This document shows positions 51,563 through 59,333 of a stretch of 64,000 bases of DNA, one piece after another; the first letter of the stretch is position 1; each line of letters opens with the position of its first letter. The notes under the pieces were generated by a model. That model had not been told where the DNA came from and did no database searches. It saw only the letters and a program-made list of their open reading frames with translations. The DNA is from Arthrobacter sp. CJ23 (GTDB lineage Bacteria; Actinomycetota; Actinomycetes; Actinomycetales; Micrococcaceae): the NCBI RefSeq assembly GCF_024741795.1, contig NZ_CP102950.1, positions 3,224,001 through 3,288,000 on the forward strand. The letters are read 5' to 3'. The translations under genes and the position numbers were made by a program.

Positions 51563-52726
51563 CTACCGGGTGGACTCGATGGCCTGGACCAGGTCGTCGA
51601 GGATGTCCGCCGGATCCTCCAGGCCGATCGAGACCCTGAGCATCTGCGCGTGGGGCTTGGCGTCAGCTGCGACGGGGCGGTGGGTCAGCCCGGCCGGGTG
51701 CTGGATGAGGGTGTCGATGCCGCCCAGCGATACCGCGTGCGTCAGGAGCCGGACCGCTCCCGGGATGCGCCCGGCGTGTTCCGCGGATTCGACGTCGAAG
51801 GCCATGAGCGATCCGGGTCCGGACATCTGTGTGCCCACCAGGCCCAGGGGATCGCATTCGGGTAGTCCCGGGTAGTAGACCTTGCCCACCAGTTCGTGGC
51901 CGGAGAGCGCCATGGCCACCTTGTGTGCGGCGTCCTGCTGGGCCCGCACACGGATGGGCAGGGTCGCCAGGCCCCGGTGCAGAAGGTACGCCGGCCAGGG
52001 AGTGAGGATGCCTCCCGTGACCGCGCGGACGCTGCGGAGCCGCCTGGACCACTCCGGGCCGGCGGCCACCACGCCGCCCATGGCATCGCCGTGGCCGCCC
52101 AGGAACTTCGTGGCGCTGTGCAGGACCATGGCCACACCGTATTTGAGGGGCTGCTGCAGGACCGGGGTGGCGAAGGTGTTGTCCACCAGGACCGGGACAC
52201 CGTCCGCGTCCCCGACGAGCCGGGCCAGGTCCACCAGCTCCAGGCTCGGGTTGGCCGGGGTTTCCGCGATGACCAAGCCGGTGTCCGGGCGAAGTGCTGC
52301 GCGGACCTCCGCGGGCGCGGCAAAGGTGGTTTCGGTCCCCAGGAGGCCGCTTGCCAGGACGTGGTCGGTTCCGCCATAGAGGGGGCGGACCGCCACCACA
52401 TGGTTCTTTCCGGCGGACTTCATGGCGAGCAGGACACCGCTCAGGGCAGCCATGCCGGTGGCGAAGGCAACGGCCTCGGCGGCTCCTTCGAGTGCCGCCA
52501 CGCCGTTCTCGAAGCGGGCCACGGTGGGGTTCCACAGGCGCTGGTACACGGTGCTCTGCCCGTCGAGGGGCACTCCGCCCGTGGCCATCTGCTCGTAGGC
52601 CAGGCCGCCGTCGTGGACCGAGGGAAGCGGGGCCGTGGTGGACAGATCGATCGGCACGGCATGGACGCCCTGTTCCGTCAGGCCGTCCCGGCCGGCGTGG
52701 ACTGCGAGTGTGTCGAAGGTAGGCAC
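51563..52726 (-). CDS. Cys/Met-metabolism PLP enzyme (cystathionine or methionine gamma-lyase type)
   Basis: A 387-residue trans-sulfuration-family enzyme. The PLP lysine is K207 in HSATKFLGGHGD, the stacking Tyr is Y117 in RPLYGGT, and D182 is in LVDNTFATP. GTG start with AAGGAGA upstream. The pair of lyase and divergent Lrp regulator resembles MdeA/MdeR (methionine gamma-lyase) systems. Cystathionine gamma-lyase is the other option. Its stop lies 4 nt from the convergent MFS stop. Confidence 0.84.
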   Translation of the reverse strand: MPTFDTLAVHAGRDGLTEQGVHAVPIDLSTTAPLPSVHDGGLAYEQMATGGVPLDGQSTVYQRLWNPTVARFENGVAALEGAAEAVAFATGMAALSGVLLAMKSAGKNHVVAVRPLYGGTDHVLASGLLGTETTFAAPAEVRAALRPDTGLVIAETPANPSLELVDLARLVGDADGVPVLVDNTFATPVLQQPLKYGVAMVLHSATKFLGGHGDAMGGVVAAGPEWSRRLRSVRAVTGGILTPWPAYLLHRGLATLPIRVRAQQDAAHKVAMALSGHELVGKVYYPGLPECDPLGLVGTQMSGPGSLMAFDVESAEHAGRIPGAVRLLTHAVSLGGIDTLIQHPAGLTHRPVAADAKPHAQMLRVSIGLEDPADILDDLVQAIESTR

Positions 52727-52737
52727 TGCTCTCCTTA

Positions 52738-52780
52738 GAATTATTCACCGTTGAATCCGGTCAGTATCTGGCAATAATTC
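52738..52780. promoter_or_regulatory. Candidate Lrp operator
   Basis: GAATTATT and its inverse AATAATTC lie 27 nt apart in the AT-rich region between the lyase and the Lrp gene. AT-rich dyads are usual for Lrp/AsnC proteins. Confidence 0.35.
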
Positions 52781-52858
52781 GGAGCTGGATACAGGCCATG
52801 AATGGAATGTCTCGAAATCGCGGATTATGATGAACGGAAAGCACTTTCAGGAGGATCT

Positions 52859-53365
52859 GTGAGCAACCCCGCGAAGAATGTTCGGCCCAGTGTTGTCAAT
52901 GCCGAGCCCTTGGACGCCATCGACGAGCGCATCCTGGCCGCCTTGGTGGACGATGCCCGGATCTCGAACAAGCAGCTGGCCGAACTCGTCGGCATTGCCC
53001 CCTCCACGGCGCTCATGCGCACACGCTCCCTGTGCGAGCGCGGCATCATCGAGGGCTTCGAGGCCGTGCTGAGCCTGCCGGCCATTGGACGTTCGGTGCA
53101 GGCCCTCATTGCAGTCCGGCTCCGCGCCCACGACCGCGACCAGATCGACCGCTTCACGGCACGCGTCCCCAAGCTGCCTGCCGTCATTTCCACGTTCCAC
53201 ACCACCGGCTCCGTGGACTACCTCCTGCACATCGCCGTCGCGAACACGGACGAACTGCGCAACTGGCTCCTGGACAACCTGGCCACGGACCCCGTGGTGG
53301 GCCACACGGAAACCACCATGGTGTTCCAGCACATCCCCGGCAACCGCGGCCCGCTGCCGGAGTAA
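52859..53365 (+). CDS. Lrp/AsnC-family regulator
   Basis: A 168-residue regulator with an N-terminal helix-turn-helix (ILAALVDDARISNKQLAELVGIAPSTALMR) and a C-terminal ligand-binding RAM domain. GTG at 52859 follows AGGAGG by 5 nt. It is likely an amino-acid sensor for the divergent lyase gene. Confidence 0.9.
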   Translation: MSNPAKNVRPSVVNAEPLDAIDERILAALVDDARISNKQLAELVGIAPSTALMRTRSLCERGIIEGFEAVLSLPAIGRSVQALIAVRLRAHDRDQIDRFTARVPKLPAVISTFHTTGSVDYLLHIAVANTDELRNWLLDNLATDPVVGHTETTMVFQHIPGNRGPLPE

Positions 53366-53383
53366 CGACTGCTGGAGTAACGT
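53354..53383. repeat. 15-bp tandem duplication spanning a stop codon
   Basis: CTGCCGGAGTAACGA is followed by CTGCTGGAGTAACGT, 13 of 15 positions identical. The first copy contains the Lrp stop codon. Confidence 0.6.
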
Positions 53384-53397
53384 CCGCCGGGGCAGGA

Positions 53398-54633
53398 CTA
53401 GCGCCGGGCGATACCCCGCAGCGAGACCGCCGCGAGCACCAGTGCCGCGATGCCGCACAGCATAGTGAAGGCGGCAACGGCCGTGCCCAGCCCCAGCACC
53501 GATACGGCGAGCCCGAGCCCGATCACCGGGACGGCGCTGCCGAGATACGTGATGACGTAGAGGGTGCTGATGATCTGGGCGTGGCGGGAGGCCTCCACCT
53601 GCCCGGCGACGTGGTTGAAGACCTGTCGGAAGGCAAGGCCCTGCCCCACGCCCGCGGCAAGGCTGGCGGCCACCAGGAGCCAGGGATTTGACCAGGCTGC
53701 GGCCGCACCCACCAGCACCACCGAGACGCCCAGGACGGCAAGGCCCGCCGGCACCGTGAACCGGCCGCGGACCGCCAGCAACTGGCTCAGTGCCGAAGCC
53801 CCCAGCGTGATGCCGGCCAGAATGCCGATGAGGGGCCGCGTATCGGCGTGGACGGCCGCGGCGAAGTAGCCGGGGGCCAGCGAGAGGCAGAAGCCGAACA
53901 CGGCAAAGCTCAGGAAGCCCACCGACGCCGCCAGCCAGAAGGCACCCCTCGCCTCGCGCGAGATGGAGGGCCTGCGGGGCGCCAGGGCCGTGAACGGCCG
54001 TGGGCCGTCGCCTGGTGCGATCGCCGGACGGGCCTTGAGCAGCCACAGCGGCACGAGCGTTGCCAGCAGCACGGCAGAGTGGACGTAATAGGGCGCGGAC
54101 GTTGCCCCGGGAAGCAGCGACAGCAGCCCGCCGACGGCCGGACCGGCGGCGACTCCGCCGGCTGAGGACAGCAGCGTGAACCGCGAGGCCCAGTCCGGGC
54201 GCTGCGGCAGCAGCTCGCGCAAGGCGGCGGAGCTGGCACCCGTGGCCAGCCCGACGGCCACGCCCTGAAGGGCCCGCCCCGCGCACAGCGCCAACAGGCT
54301 GTCCGCGTTGGCAAACACCATGCCGCCCAGCAGGCCCACCAGCACGGCCAGCACCAGGGCGGCCCGACGGCCGATGTGGTCGGACCAGTGCCCGGCAAGC
54401 ATGAGGACGGCCACCAAAGCGAGCACGTAGCTGGAGAAGGCCACCGTCACGCCCAGGGACGAGATCCCCAGCTGCTCTTGCAGGAGCGGGTACAGCGGGG
54501 TCGCCAGATTGGCCCCGAGCAGCAGCGTGAAAATCACGACGCCGGCTAGCACCAGCCTCGCGGTGGTGGAAGCATCCCAGCCCCAGCGCCCGGCGGTGGC
54601 CGGGCGCATGCGCAGTTCGCTAAAGACAGTCAT
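53398..54633 (-). CDS. MFS transporter
   Basis: A 411-residue exporter with about twelve spans; motif A reads GHWSDHIGRRAALV. The N-terminal span is LVLAGVVIFTLLLGANLATPLYPLL. Start ATG at 54633 (MTVFSELRMRP). It is divergent from a second Lrp/AsnC gene, which suggests amino-acid or small-metabolite export, as in other Lrp-exporter pairs. The substrate is unknown. Confidence 0.85.
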   Translation of the reverse strand: MTVFSELRMRPATAGRWGWDASTTARLVLAGVVIFTLLLGANLATPLYPLLQEQLGISSLGVTVAFSSYVLALVAVLMLAGHWSDHIGRRAALVLAVLVGLLGGMVFANADSLLALCAGRALQGVAVGLATGASSAALRELLPQRPDWASRFTLLSSAGGVAAGPAVGGLLSLLPGATSAPYYVHSAVLLATLVPLWLLKARPAIAPGDGPRPFTALAPRRPSISREARGAFWLAASVGFLSFAVFGFCLSLAPGYFAAAVHADTRPLIGILAGITLGASALSQLLAVRGRFTVPAGLAVLGVSVVLVGAAAAWSNPWLLVAASLAAGVGQGLAFRQVFNHVAGQVEASRHAQIISTLYVITYLGSAVPVIGLGLAVSVLGLGTAVAAFTMLCGIAALVLAAVSLRGIARR

Positions 54634-54763
54634 TGCCGTGCCTTTGCCTAGGTGGCCGGCCGGCCGCCGCGTCCTCGTGGGACACGGCAGCCGCACAGCC
54701 AAAGTCTTGATGGCAACAGAATGCAATAGCCACTGATCCAAAAAGCAGACAATCGTGGGAAAA

Positions 54764-54780
54764 TTGAGCGAAATACTCAA
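54764..54780. promoter_or_regulatory. Candidate Lrp operator
   Basis: TTGAG, 7 AT-rich nt, then CTCAA, 16 nt upstream of the second Lrp gene. It has the short-arm, AT-centred form of Lrp sites. Confidence 0.4.
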
Positions 54781-54795
54781 ACAAGCGATGCCAAC

Positions 54796-55317
54796 ATGAT
54801 CCGGAGTGACGTTTTGAACAGCCTCGACCCCCTGGACCTGAAGATCCTCCTGGAACTGGTCAAGGACCCCCGCATCCAGATCGCCGAACTCAGCGATACC
54901 CTGGGCATCGCCCGCAACACCGCCCAGGCGCGGGTCCGGCGCCTGTTGCGTGCGGGCGTGCTGAACAACGGTGGCCGCGAAGTGGACCTCGAAAAGGTGG
55001 GGTACGACGTCGTCGCGTTCGTCACGATCGAGGTCACCCACCGCGAACTCGACGGCGTGATCGGCGCCTTGCGCCTGATCCCCCAGGTGCTGGAAGTCCA
55101 TGAGATCTCCGGGCGCGGCGACCTGTGGTGCCGCGTGGTGGCCGCGGACACGCACAACCTCCAGACGGCGCTGCGATCCGTGCTGCGGATCCGGGGCGTC
55201 ATCCGCACGGAAACCGTCCTGGCACTGCACACCCATATCCCGTACCGGACCGAACCGCTGATCGGCCTGATGGCAGCTGCGGCGGCCCCGGCAACACGCA
55301 CACCACAGGGCGCTTGA
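54796..55317 (+). CDS. Lrp/AsnC-family regulator
   Basis: A 173-residue regulator. The helix-turn-helix is ILLELVKDPRIQIAELSDTLGIARNTAQARVRRL, and the C-terminal RAM domain contains EVHEISGRGDLWCRVVAAD. The ATG at 54796 lacks a clear ribosome site; an in-frame TTG eight codons downstream-equivalent has GGAG before it and is an alternative. It probably controls the divergent MFS gene. Confidence 0.87.
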   Translation: MIRSDVLNSLDPLDLKILLELVKDPRIQIAELSDTLGIARNTAQARVRRLLRAGVLNNGGREVDLEKVGYDVVAFVTIEVTHRELDGVIGALRLIPQVLEVHEISGRGDLWCRVVAADTHNLQTALRSVLRIRGVIRTETVLALHTHIPYRTEPLIGLMAAAAAPATRTPQGA

Positions 55318-55345
55318 TCCTCGGTCTTCCCTGGCCGGGCGGGGC

Positions 55346-55351
55346 TAGTAT
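55346..55351 (+). promoter_or_regulatory. -10 element (TAGTAT), leaderless promoter
   Basis: TAGTAT, 6 nt, then the DUF1761 ATG. Confidence 0.55.
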
Positions 55352-55357
55352 TCGAGC

Positions 55358-55783
55358 ATGGACTGGCTCTCACACGTATCGCAGATCAACTGGCTCGCCG
55401 TACTCCTGGCCTTTGTGTCCAGCATGGTCATAGGCTTCGTCTGGTACATGCCCGCTGTGCTCGGCCGCCGATGGATGCAGGCCATCGGCAAGACCGAAGA
55501 GGACCTCAAGAACATGGAGGCCGGCGCGGGCATCTGGATCCCCATGATGGTCGCAGCGGCCCTGACCAGCATCCTGCTGGCGGTCTTCATCAGCAAGCTC
55601 GGACTGGACAATGCACTGGCCGGCGGCTGGTTCGCACTGGTGGTGGCAGTCATCTTCCGCGCGGGCGGGCACGTGATCCACAACGGCTTCGCCGGGCGGC
55701 CCGCGGCGGTGACAGTCATCGACTCTGGCCATGACATCCTCGCCATGACCGTGGCCGGCGCCATCATCGGTGCCATGCAGTAG
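55358..55783 (+). CDS. DUF1761 membrane protein
   Basis: A 141-residue protein with four membrane spans. The blocks SSMVIGFVWYMPAVLGRRWM and GHDILAMTVAGAIIGAMQ match DUF1761. Function is unknown in the family. It lies 9 nt before corA and is probably the first gene of a DUF1761-corA-ZapE-like operon. Confidence 0.82.
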   Translation: MDWLSHVSQINWLAVLLAFVSSMVIGFVWYMPAVLGRRWMQAIGKTEEDLKNMEAGAGIWIPMMVAAALTSILLAVFISKLGLDNALAGGWFALVVAVIFRAGGHVIHNGFAGRPAAVTVIDSGHDILAMTVAGAIIGAMQ

Positions 55784-55792
55784 CCTCAAACC

Positions 55793-56788
55793 GTGACCAT
55801 CATTGACAACGCCGTCTACGTAGACGGCGTCCGCACCGCCACCCCGGACAGCCTCGAGCAGAGCGTCGAAACCTTGGCCGCCCACGGCGGCATGGTCTGG
55901 ATCGGTTTGTACCGGCCGGACGAGATGGAAATGGCCGCTGTGGCCGCCGAATTCGGTCTCCACCTGTTGGCCGTGGAGGACGCAGTGAACGCCCACCAGC
56001 GCCCCAAGCTGGAACGCTACGACAACAACCTCTTCACGGTCCTCCGGCCGGCCCGGTACCTGGACGAAACCGAGACCGTGGAGTTCGGTGAGCTCCATAT
56101 TTTCACGGGAAGCAACTTTGTGGTGACGGTCCGCCATGCAGAAACGCCCGGGGTTGCCCAGGTCAGGCGCTATCTGGAGCACCAGCCGGAGCTCTTGCGC
56201 TGCGGTCCAGAAGCCGTGCTCTATGCCCTCCTGGACCAGGTGGTGGACGACTACGCACCGGTGGTTGCCGGCCTGGAAAACGACATCGACGAAATCGAGG
56301 ACCAGCTCTTCAGCGGCGACACCACCGTGTCGCGCCGCATCTACGAACTCGCACGCGAGGTCATCCAGTTCCAGCGGGCAATCAACCCCCTGCCCGAGAT
56401 GATCGACCTCCTCAAGCGCGGCTTCGTGAAGTACGGCGTGGACATCGAACTGCAGCGCAACCTCCGCGATGTGGAGGACCACGTCCAGATCCTCATTTCC
56501 CGGGTCAACGGCTTCCGCGACCTGCTCCAGAATGCCCTCACGCTGGATGGCACGTTGACGGCCAACCGGCAGAACGAGGCCAGCGCGGCGCAGAACGAGC
56601 AGGTCAAGAAGATCTCCTCGTGGGCCGCCATCTTCTTTGCGCCGTCCATCGTGGCGGGCGTGTACGGCATGAATTTCGACCATATGCCCGAACTGCACTG
56701 GGCCTTCGGCTACCCCATGGCCATGGGGCTGATGTTCGGCGCCGCCCTGCTCATGTATGTGATCTTCAAGCGCAAAGGCTGGCTGTGA
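55793..56788 (+). CDS. corA: CorA-family magnesium/cobalt transporter
   Basis: A 331-residue protein with a large N-terminal cytosolic domain and two C-terminal spans. The selectivity motif YGMNF precedes the last loop, and MPEL is the outer segment. The start is GTG. It forms pentameric Mg2+ channels. Its stop overlaps the GTG of the next gene (56785-56788). Confidence 0.92.
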   Translation: MTIIDNAVYVDGVRTATPDSLEQSVETLAAHGGMVWIGLYRPDEMEMAAVAAEFGLHLLAVEDAVNAHQRPKLERYDNNLFTVLRPARYLDETETVEFGELHIFTGSNFVVTVRHAETPGVAQVRRYLEHQPELLRCGPEAVLYALLDQVVDDYAPVVAGLENDIDEIEDQLFSGDTTVSRRIYELAREVIQFQRAINPLPEMIDLLKRGFVKYGVDIELQRNLRDVEDHVQILISRVNGFRDLLQNALTLDGTLTANRQNEASAAQNEQVKKISSWAAIFFAPSIVAGVYGMNFDHMPELHWAFGYPMAMGLMFGAALLMYVIFKRKGWL

Positions 56789-57378
56789 CCGCAGGCCACC
56801 CGCCGGACGGGCAGTCGCGCGGTGCGGAACCTGCCCTGGGATTCCGCGCGGGCCGCATCATCACCCCGGGTTCACCCAGGCAACTCGGGCGGCTGGGGCT
56901 CTTCCCGCCGTCGGACGTCCAGCGAAGGGTCCTGAAGCTGGCTACCCGGCCCATCACGGCCAGGAATGCCGAACCGGACCTGCTGTGGATCAGTTTCGCC
57001 GAACTCTGCGGCGGGCCGGCCACGACGGCGGACTTCCAGGCACTGGCCGCGGAGCACCGGATGTGGGTGATCGACGGCGTCCCCTCGCCGCGGCTCGAAT
57101 TTGCCCTTGGCCCGGCGGCCGCCTGGCAGCGCTTTGGCCAGGTGGTGGAAGTCCTTCAGGAGCTGGACATTGCGCTGTTCCTGATCGGGGCCGGGCCCTT
57201 TGACTGGGGCAGCACGGACACGGACTCCATCGGCACGGAAACAGGACTCCCTGCGGAGATGGCACGGATCGCCAGCCGTTTGGCCTTGCTGGGACGGGTT
57301 GAGTCCCCCGACGCCAGCGAGCGGGCCGGCGTGGACCGGCCCGGCGAATATACGTTTGCAGAGGGTGCCGGGAGCTAG
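56785..57378 (+). CDS. ZapE/AFG1-like C-terminal-domain protein lacking the ATPase half
   Basis: A 197-residue protein. LLWISFAELCGGPATTADFQALAAEHRMWVIDGVP, then RFGQVVEVLQELDIALFLIGAGPF and MARIASRLALLG, follow the order of the C-terminal third of ZapE/AFG1 ATPases, where the matching element reads F-x-x-LC...DY-x-x-LA. No Walker A or B is present, and the 60 residues before this block are Pro/Arg-rich. The GTG start overlaps the corA stop. Its stop codon lies in the loop of a terminator. The assignment rests on pattern matching by eye. Confidence 0.62.
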   Translation: MTAGHPPDGQSRGAEPALGFRAGRIITPGSPRQLGRLGLFPPSDVQRRVLKLATRPITARNAEPDLLWISFAELCGGPATTADFQALAAEHRMWVIDGVPSPRLEFALGPAAAWQRFGQVVEVLQELDIALFLIGAGPFDWGSTDTDSIGTETGLPAEMARIASRLALLGRVESPDASERAGVDRPGEYTFAEGAGS

Positions 57379-57391
57379 GCTCCCGGCACCC
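57363..57391. terminator. Terminator with the stop codon in its loop
   Basis: GGGTGCCGGGAGC pairs with GCTCCCGGCACCC around the triplet TAG, which is the stop of the ZapE-like gene. It is a 13-bp perfect stem between convergent genes. Confidence 0.75.
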
Positions 57392-57403
57392 TGCCCAATG
57401 TTC

Positions 57404-57934
57404 CTAGATGGCTCCGCCCGCGGTGGGCGGGGCGCTGGAGTCGTGTCCGCTGTCGCCGACTGTCTCGCGGGCAATGTAGTTTTCGATGTCGAAGAGGTTC
57501 TCGGCCCGCTCCGTGATGTTCAGCAGCGTGGTCATCGAGGCGACTTCCTCCACCTGTTCCTTGAGGAACCAGAGCATGAACTGCTCACCGAGGGGGTCGT
57601 TCTCCGCCCGTGCGGCACGGAACAGCTCCTCGATGTTGCGGGTGACTTCCCTTTCCTGTTCCAGGGCCAGCTGGATGGGCTCCTTGGCATCCGCAAACTC
57701 GTTGCGCACCGCGCTGATGCCGGGGACGGCCACCGGCAGGTTCCGGTCCAGCATGTACTGGACCATCATCATGGCGTGGTTGCGCTCCTCGAGGGACTGG
57801 CGGTAGAAATGCGCGGCCAACTGGGGCAGATCCTGGCCGTCGTAGTACACCGCCACGGCGATGTACTGCTGGGATGCCGCAAACTCATTCGCGACCTGGG
57901 TGGACAACAGTTCATTGAATGTCTTCTTAGCCAT
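57404..57934 (-). CDS. Ferritin
   Basis: A 176-residue iron-storage protein. Ferroxidase residues appear in VANEFAASQQYIAVAVYY (Glu), SLEERNHAMMM (E-x-x-H) and EREVTRNIEELF. Length and motif order fit bacterial FtnA/BfrB-type ferritins that form 24-mers. It is probably leaderless from TAGGAT. Confidence 0.92.
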   Translation of the reverse strand: MAKKTFNELLSTQVANEFAASQQYIAVAVYYDGQDLPQLAAHFYRQSLEERNHAMMMVQYMLDRNLPVAVPGISAVRNEFADAKEPIQLALEQEREVTRNIEELFRAARAENDPLGEQFMLWFLKEQVEEVASMTTLLNITERAENLFDIENYIARETVGDSGHDSSAPPTAGGAI

Positions 57935-57940
57935 GGCCCG

Positions 57941-57946
57941 ATCCTA
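57941..57946 (-). promoter_or_regulatory. -10 element (TAGGAT), leaderless promoter of ferritin
   Basis: TAGGAT on the minus strand, 6 nt before the ATG. Confidence 0.55.
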
Positions 57947-58010
57947 CCGTCGGGCACCGACACCGGACAGGCTTCAAACACCGCAGAGCGCCAGGCGGCG
58001 CGTCACCGGC

Positions 58011-58379
58011 TTAAAGCAGTGACGCAAGGCCGGCACCGCCGGCAGCCGCCAGCACGCAGGCGCCCATGGTGCCGATGCCGTTGGCCAGCGCCAGTCCGGT
58101 CCGCCCTGCCTGGACCAGGCGCACCGTCTCCAGGCTGGCGGTGCTGAACGTCGTGTAACCGCCCAGGAATCCCGTCCCCAGCACCACTTGGAGCGATTCC
58201 GGTGCCAGATGCCGCATGACGAGCCCGGCCAGGAACCCCAGCAGCAGGGAGCCTGACACATTGATCAGGATGGTTCCCAGTGGAAGCGCCGTCCTGAGCT
58301 TCGAGCGGACCAGTCCGTCCACCACGAACCGCACGGCGGCCCCGGCCCCGCCGGCCAGGGCGAGCAGCAGGACCGTCAT
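58011..58379 (-). CDS. crcB: Fluoride channel CrcB/Fluc subunit
   Basis: A 122-residue four-span protein with INVSGSLLLG, where the conserved Asn lines the pore, and GTGFLGGYTTFSTASLE, the Fluc break/phenylalanine-box region. Its ATG overlaps the stop of a second crcB gene (ATGA), so the two subunits form a coupled pair and probably a heterodimeric fluoride exporter. Confidence 0.93.
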   Translation of the reverse strand: MTVLLLALAGGAGAAVRFVVDGLVRSKLRTALPLGTILINVSGSLLLGFLAGLVMRHLAPESLQVVLGTGFLGGYTTFSTASLETVRLVQAGRTGLALANGIGTMGACVLAAAGGAGLASLL

Positions 58380-58810
58380 TGCCGGACCATCCGGCGGTGC
58401 TGCCGGGCCGCCAACCAGATGCCGGCGACCGTGGCCGCGACGCCTCCCAGCAGGCTGGTACCCAGGTACCAGACCCCCTCCGTCGACCGGCCCGCGTCGA
58501 ACAGGTGGACGGCGTCGAGCGCCAGTGTGCTGTAAGTAGTGAAGGCGCCCAGGAAACCAGTTCCGACGGCGAGCCGCAGGATCTGCCGCCATCCGGCGTC
58601 GGGCCCCCTGCGCGAAAGTCCTTCCAGAAGAGCCCCCAGGACCAGCGCGCCGGACAGGTTGATCACGAGCGTGGGGAGCGGCCAGCCGCCCGGGGCCGGG
58701 ATGACGAAGCCGAGGCCGTAGCGGGCCAGGGCGCCGAGCACGCCGCCGGCTGCCACCAACAGGACAAGCCGCCCGTGCAGGTGGACGGGCCGGTGCACCT
58801 CAGCCGTCAT
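58376..58810 (-). CDS. crcB: Fluoride channel CrcB/Fluc subunit
   Basis: A 144-residue four-span partner with INLSGALVLG and GTGFLGAFTTYSTLALD. It is longer than its partner through a hydrophilic N-terminus (EVHRPVHLHGR). The start overlaps the USP gene end by 11 nt. No fluoride riboswitch is visible upstream. Confidence 0.93.
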   Translation of the reverse strand: MTAEVHRPVHLHGRLVLLVAAGGVLGALARYGLGFVIPAPGGWPLPTLVINLSGALVLGALLEGLSRRGPDAGWRQILRLAVGTGFLGAFTTYSTLALDAVHLFDAGRSTEGVWYLGTSLLGGVAATVAGIWLAARQHRRMVRQ

Positions 58811-59315
58811 GGTGCGGGAGCATCGCGGGACTCAACGGGACCACCAGCACCGGCCGGCCCTGGCGGTGCGTGAGGTGCACGGCAACGGAACTGGCAAGCA
58901 GCTCCTCGAGCCGGGCACCCAGCCGCCCTTCATGGGTTCCGACCACGATCATGGCGGCGTCGATGGCGTCGGCATGGTGTGCCAATGCACGGGCCGGCTG
59001 GCCGGCCAGCGTGACGAAGCGCCACGCAAGGGGCAGCCCGCCCAGTTCGGCGGCAATCCGGGAGCGGATGCCCTCCGCGATTGGCCCGGCGTCGTCGTCG
59101 ACCCCGTCCGGATCAATCGGCTGAGCCGCGCCGGCAGCGTCGCCTGGCACCGGGTAGCTCGCCACGTCCACGTACGCGCACACCAGTTCCACGCCGGCGC
59201 TCAGGGCAAGGTCGGCAGCGCGGCGCAGGACGATCGCGGGTTGATGCGGGACGACGCCGAGCAGCACGGGACCGGTGATGCCCGCCGCCGATCCTGACTC
59301 AGCCATGCCGGCCAC
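58800..59315 (-). CDS. Universal stress protein
   Basis: A 171-residue UspA-fold protein, with VLLGVVPHQPAIVLRRAADLA near the start and the C-terminal nucleotide loop MIVVGTHEGRLGARLEELLASSVAVHL (G-x2-G-x9-G-(S/T) like). It probably binds ATP. Its placement before the crcB pair suggests that it is co-transcribed with them. ATG at 59306 is an alternative start. Confidence 0.83.
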   Translation of the reverse strand: MAGMAESGSAAGITGPVLLGVVPHQPAIVLRRAADLALSAGVELVCAYVDVASYPVPGDAAGAAQPIDPDGVDDDAGPIAEGIRSRIAAELGGLPLAWRFVTLAGQPARALAHHADAIDAAMIVVGTHEGRLGARLEELLASSVAVHLTHRQGRPVLVVPLSPAMLPHHDG

Positions 59316-59333
59316 CCCTTGCGTGCGAAGTGG

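Noticed and set aside
53398..55236. A 612-residue MFS protein
   Set aside because: The extension runs antisense through the second Lrp gene. The transporter N-terminus begins at 54633.
59316..59333. Fluoride riboswitch before the USP-crcB genes
   Set aside because: Only 18 nt separate the USP start from the NYN stop, too short, and no matching motif is seen.
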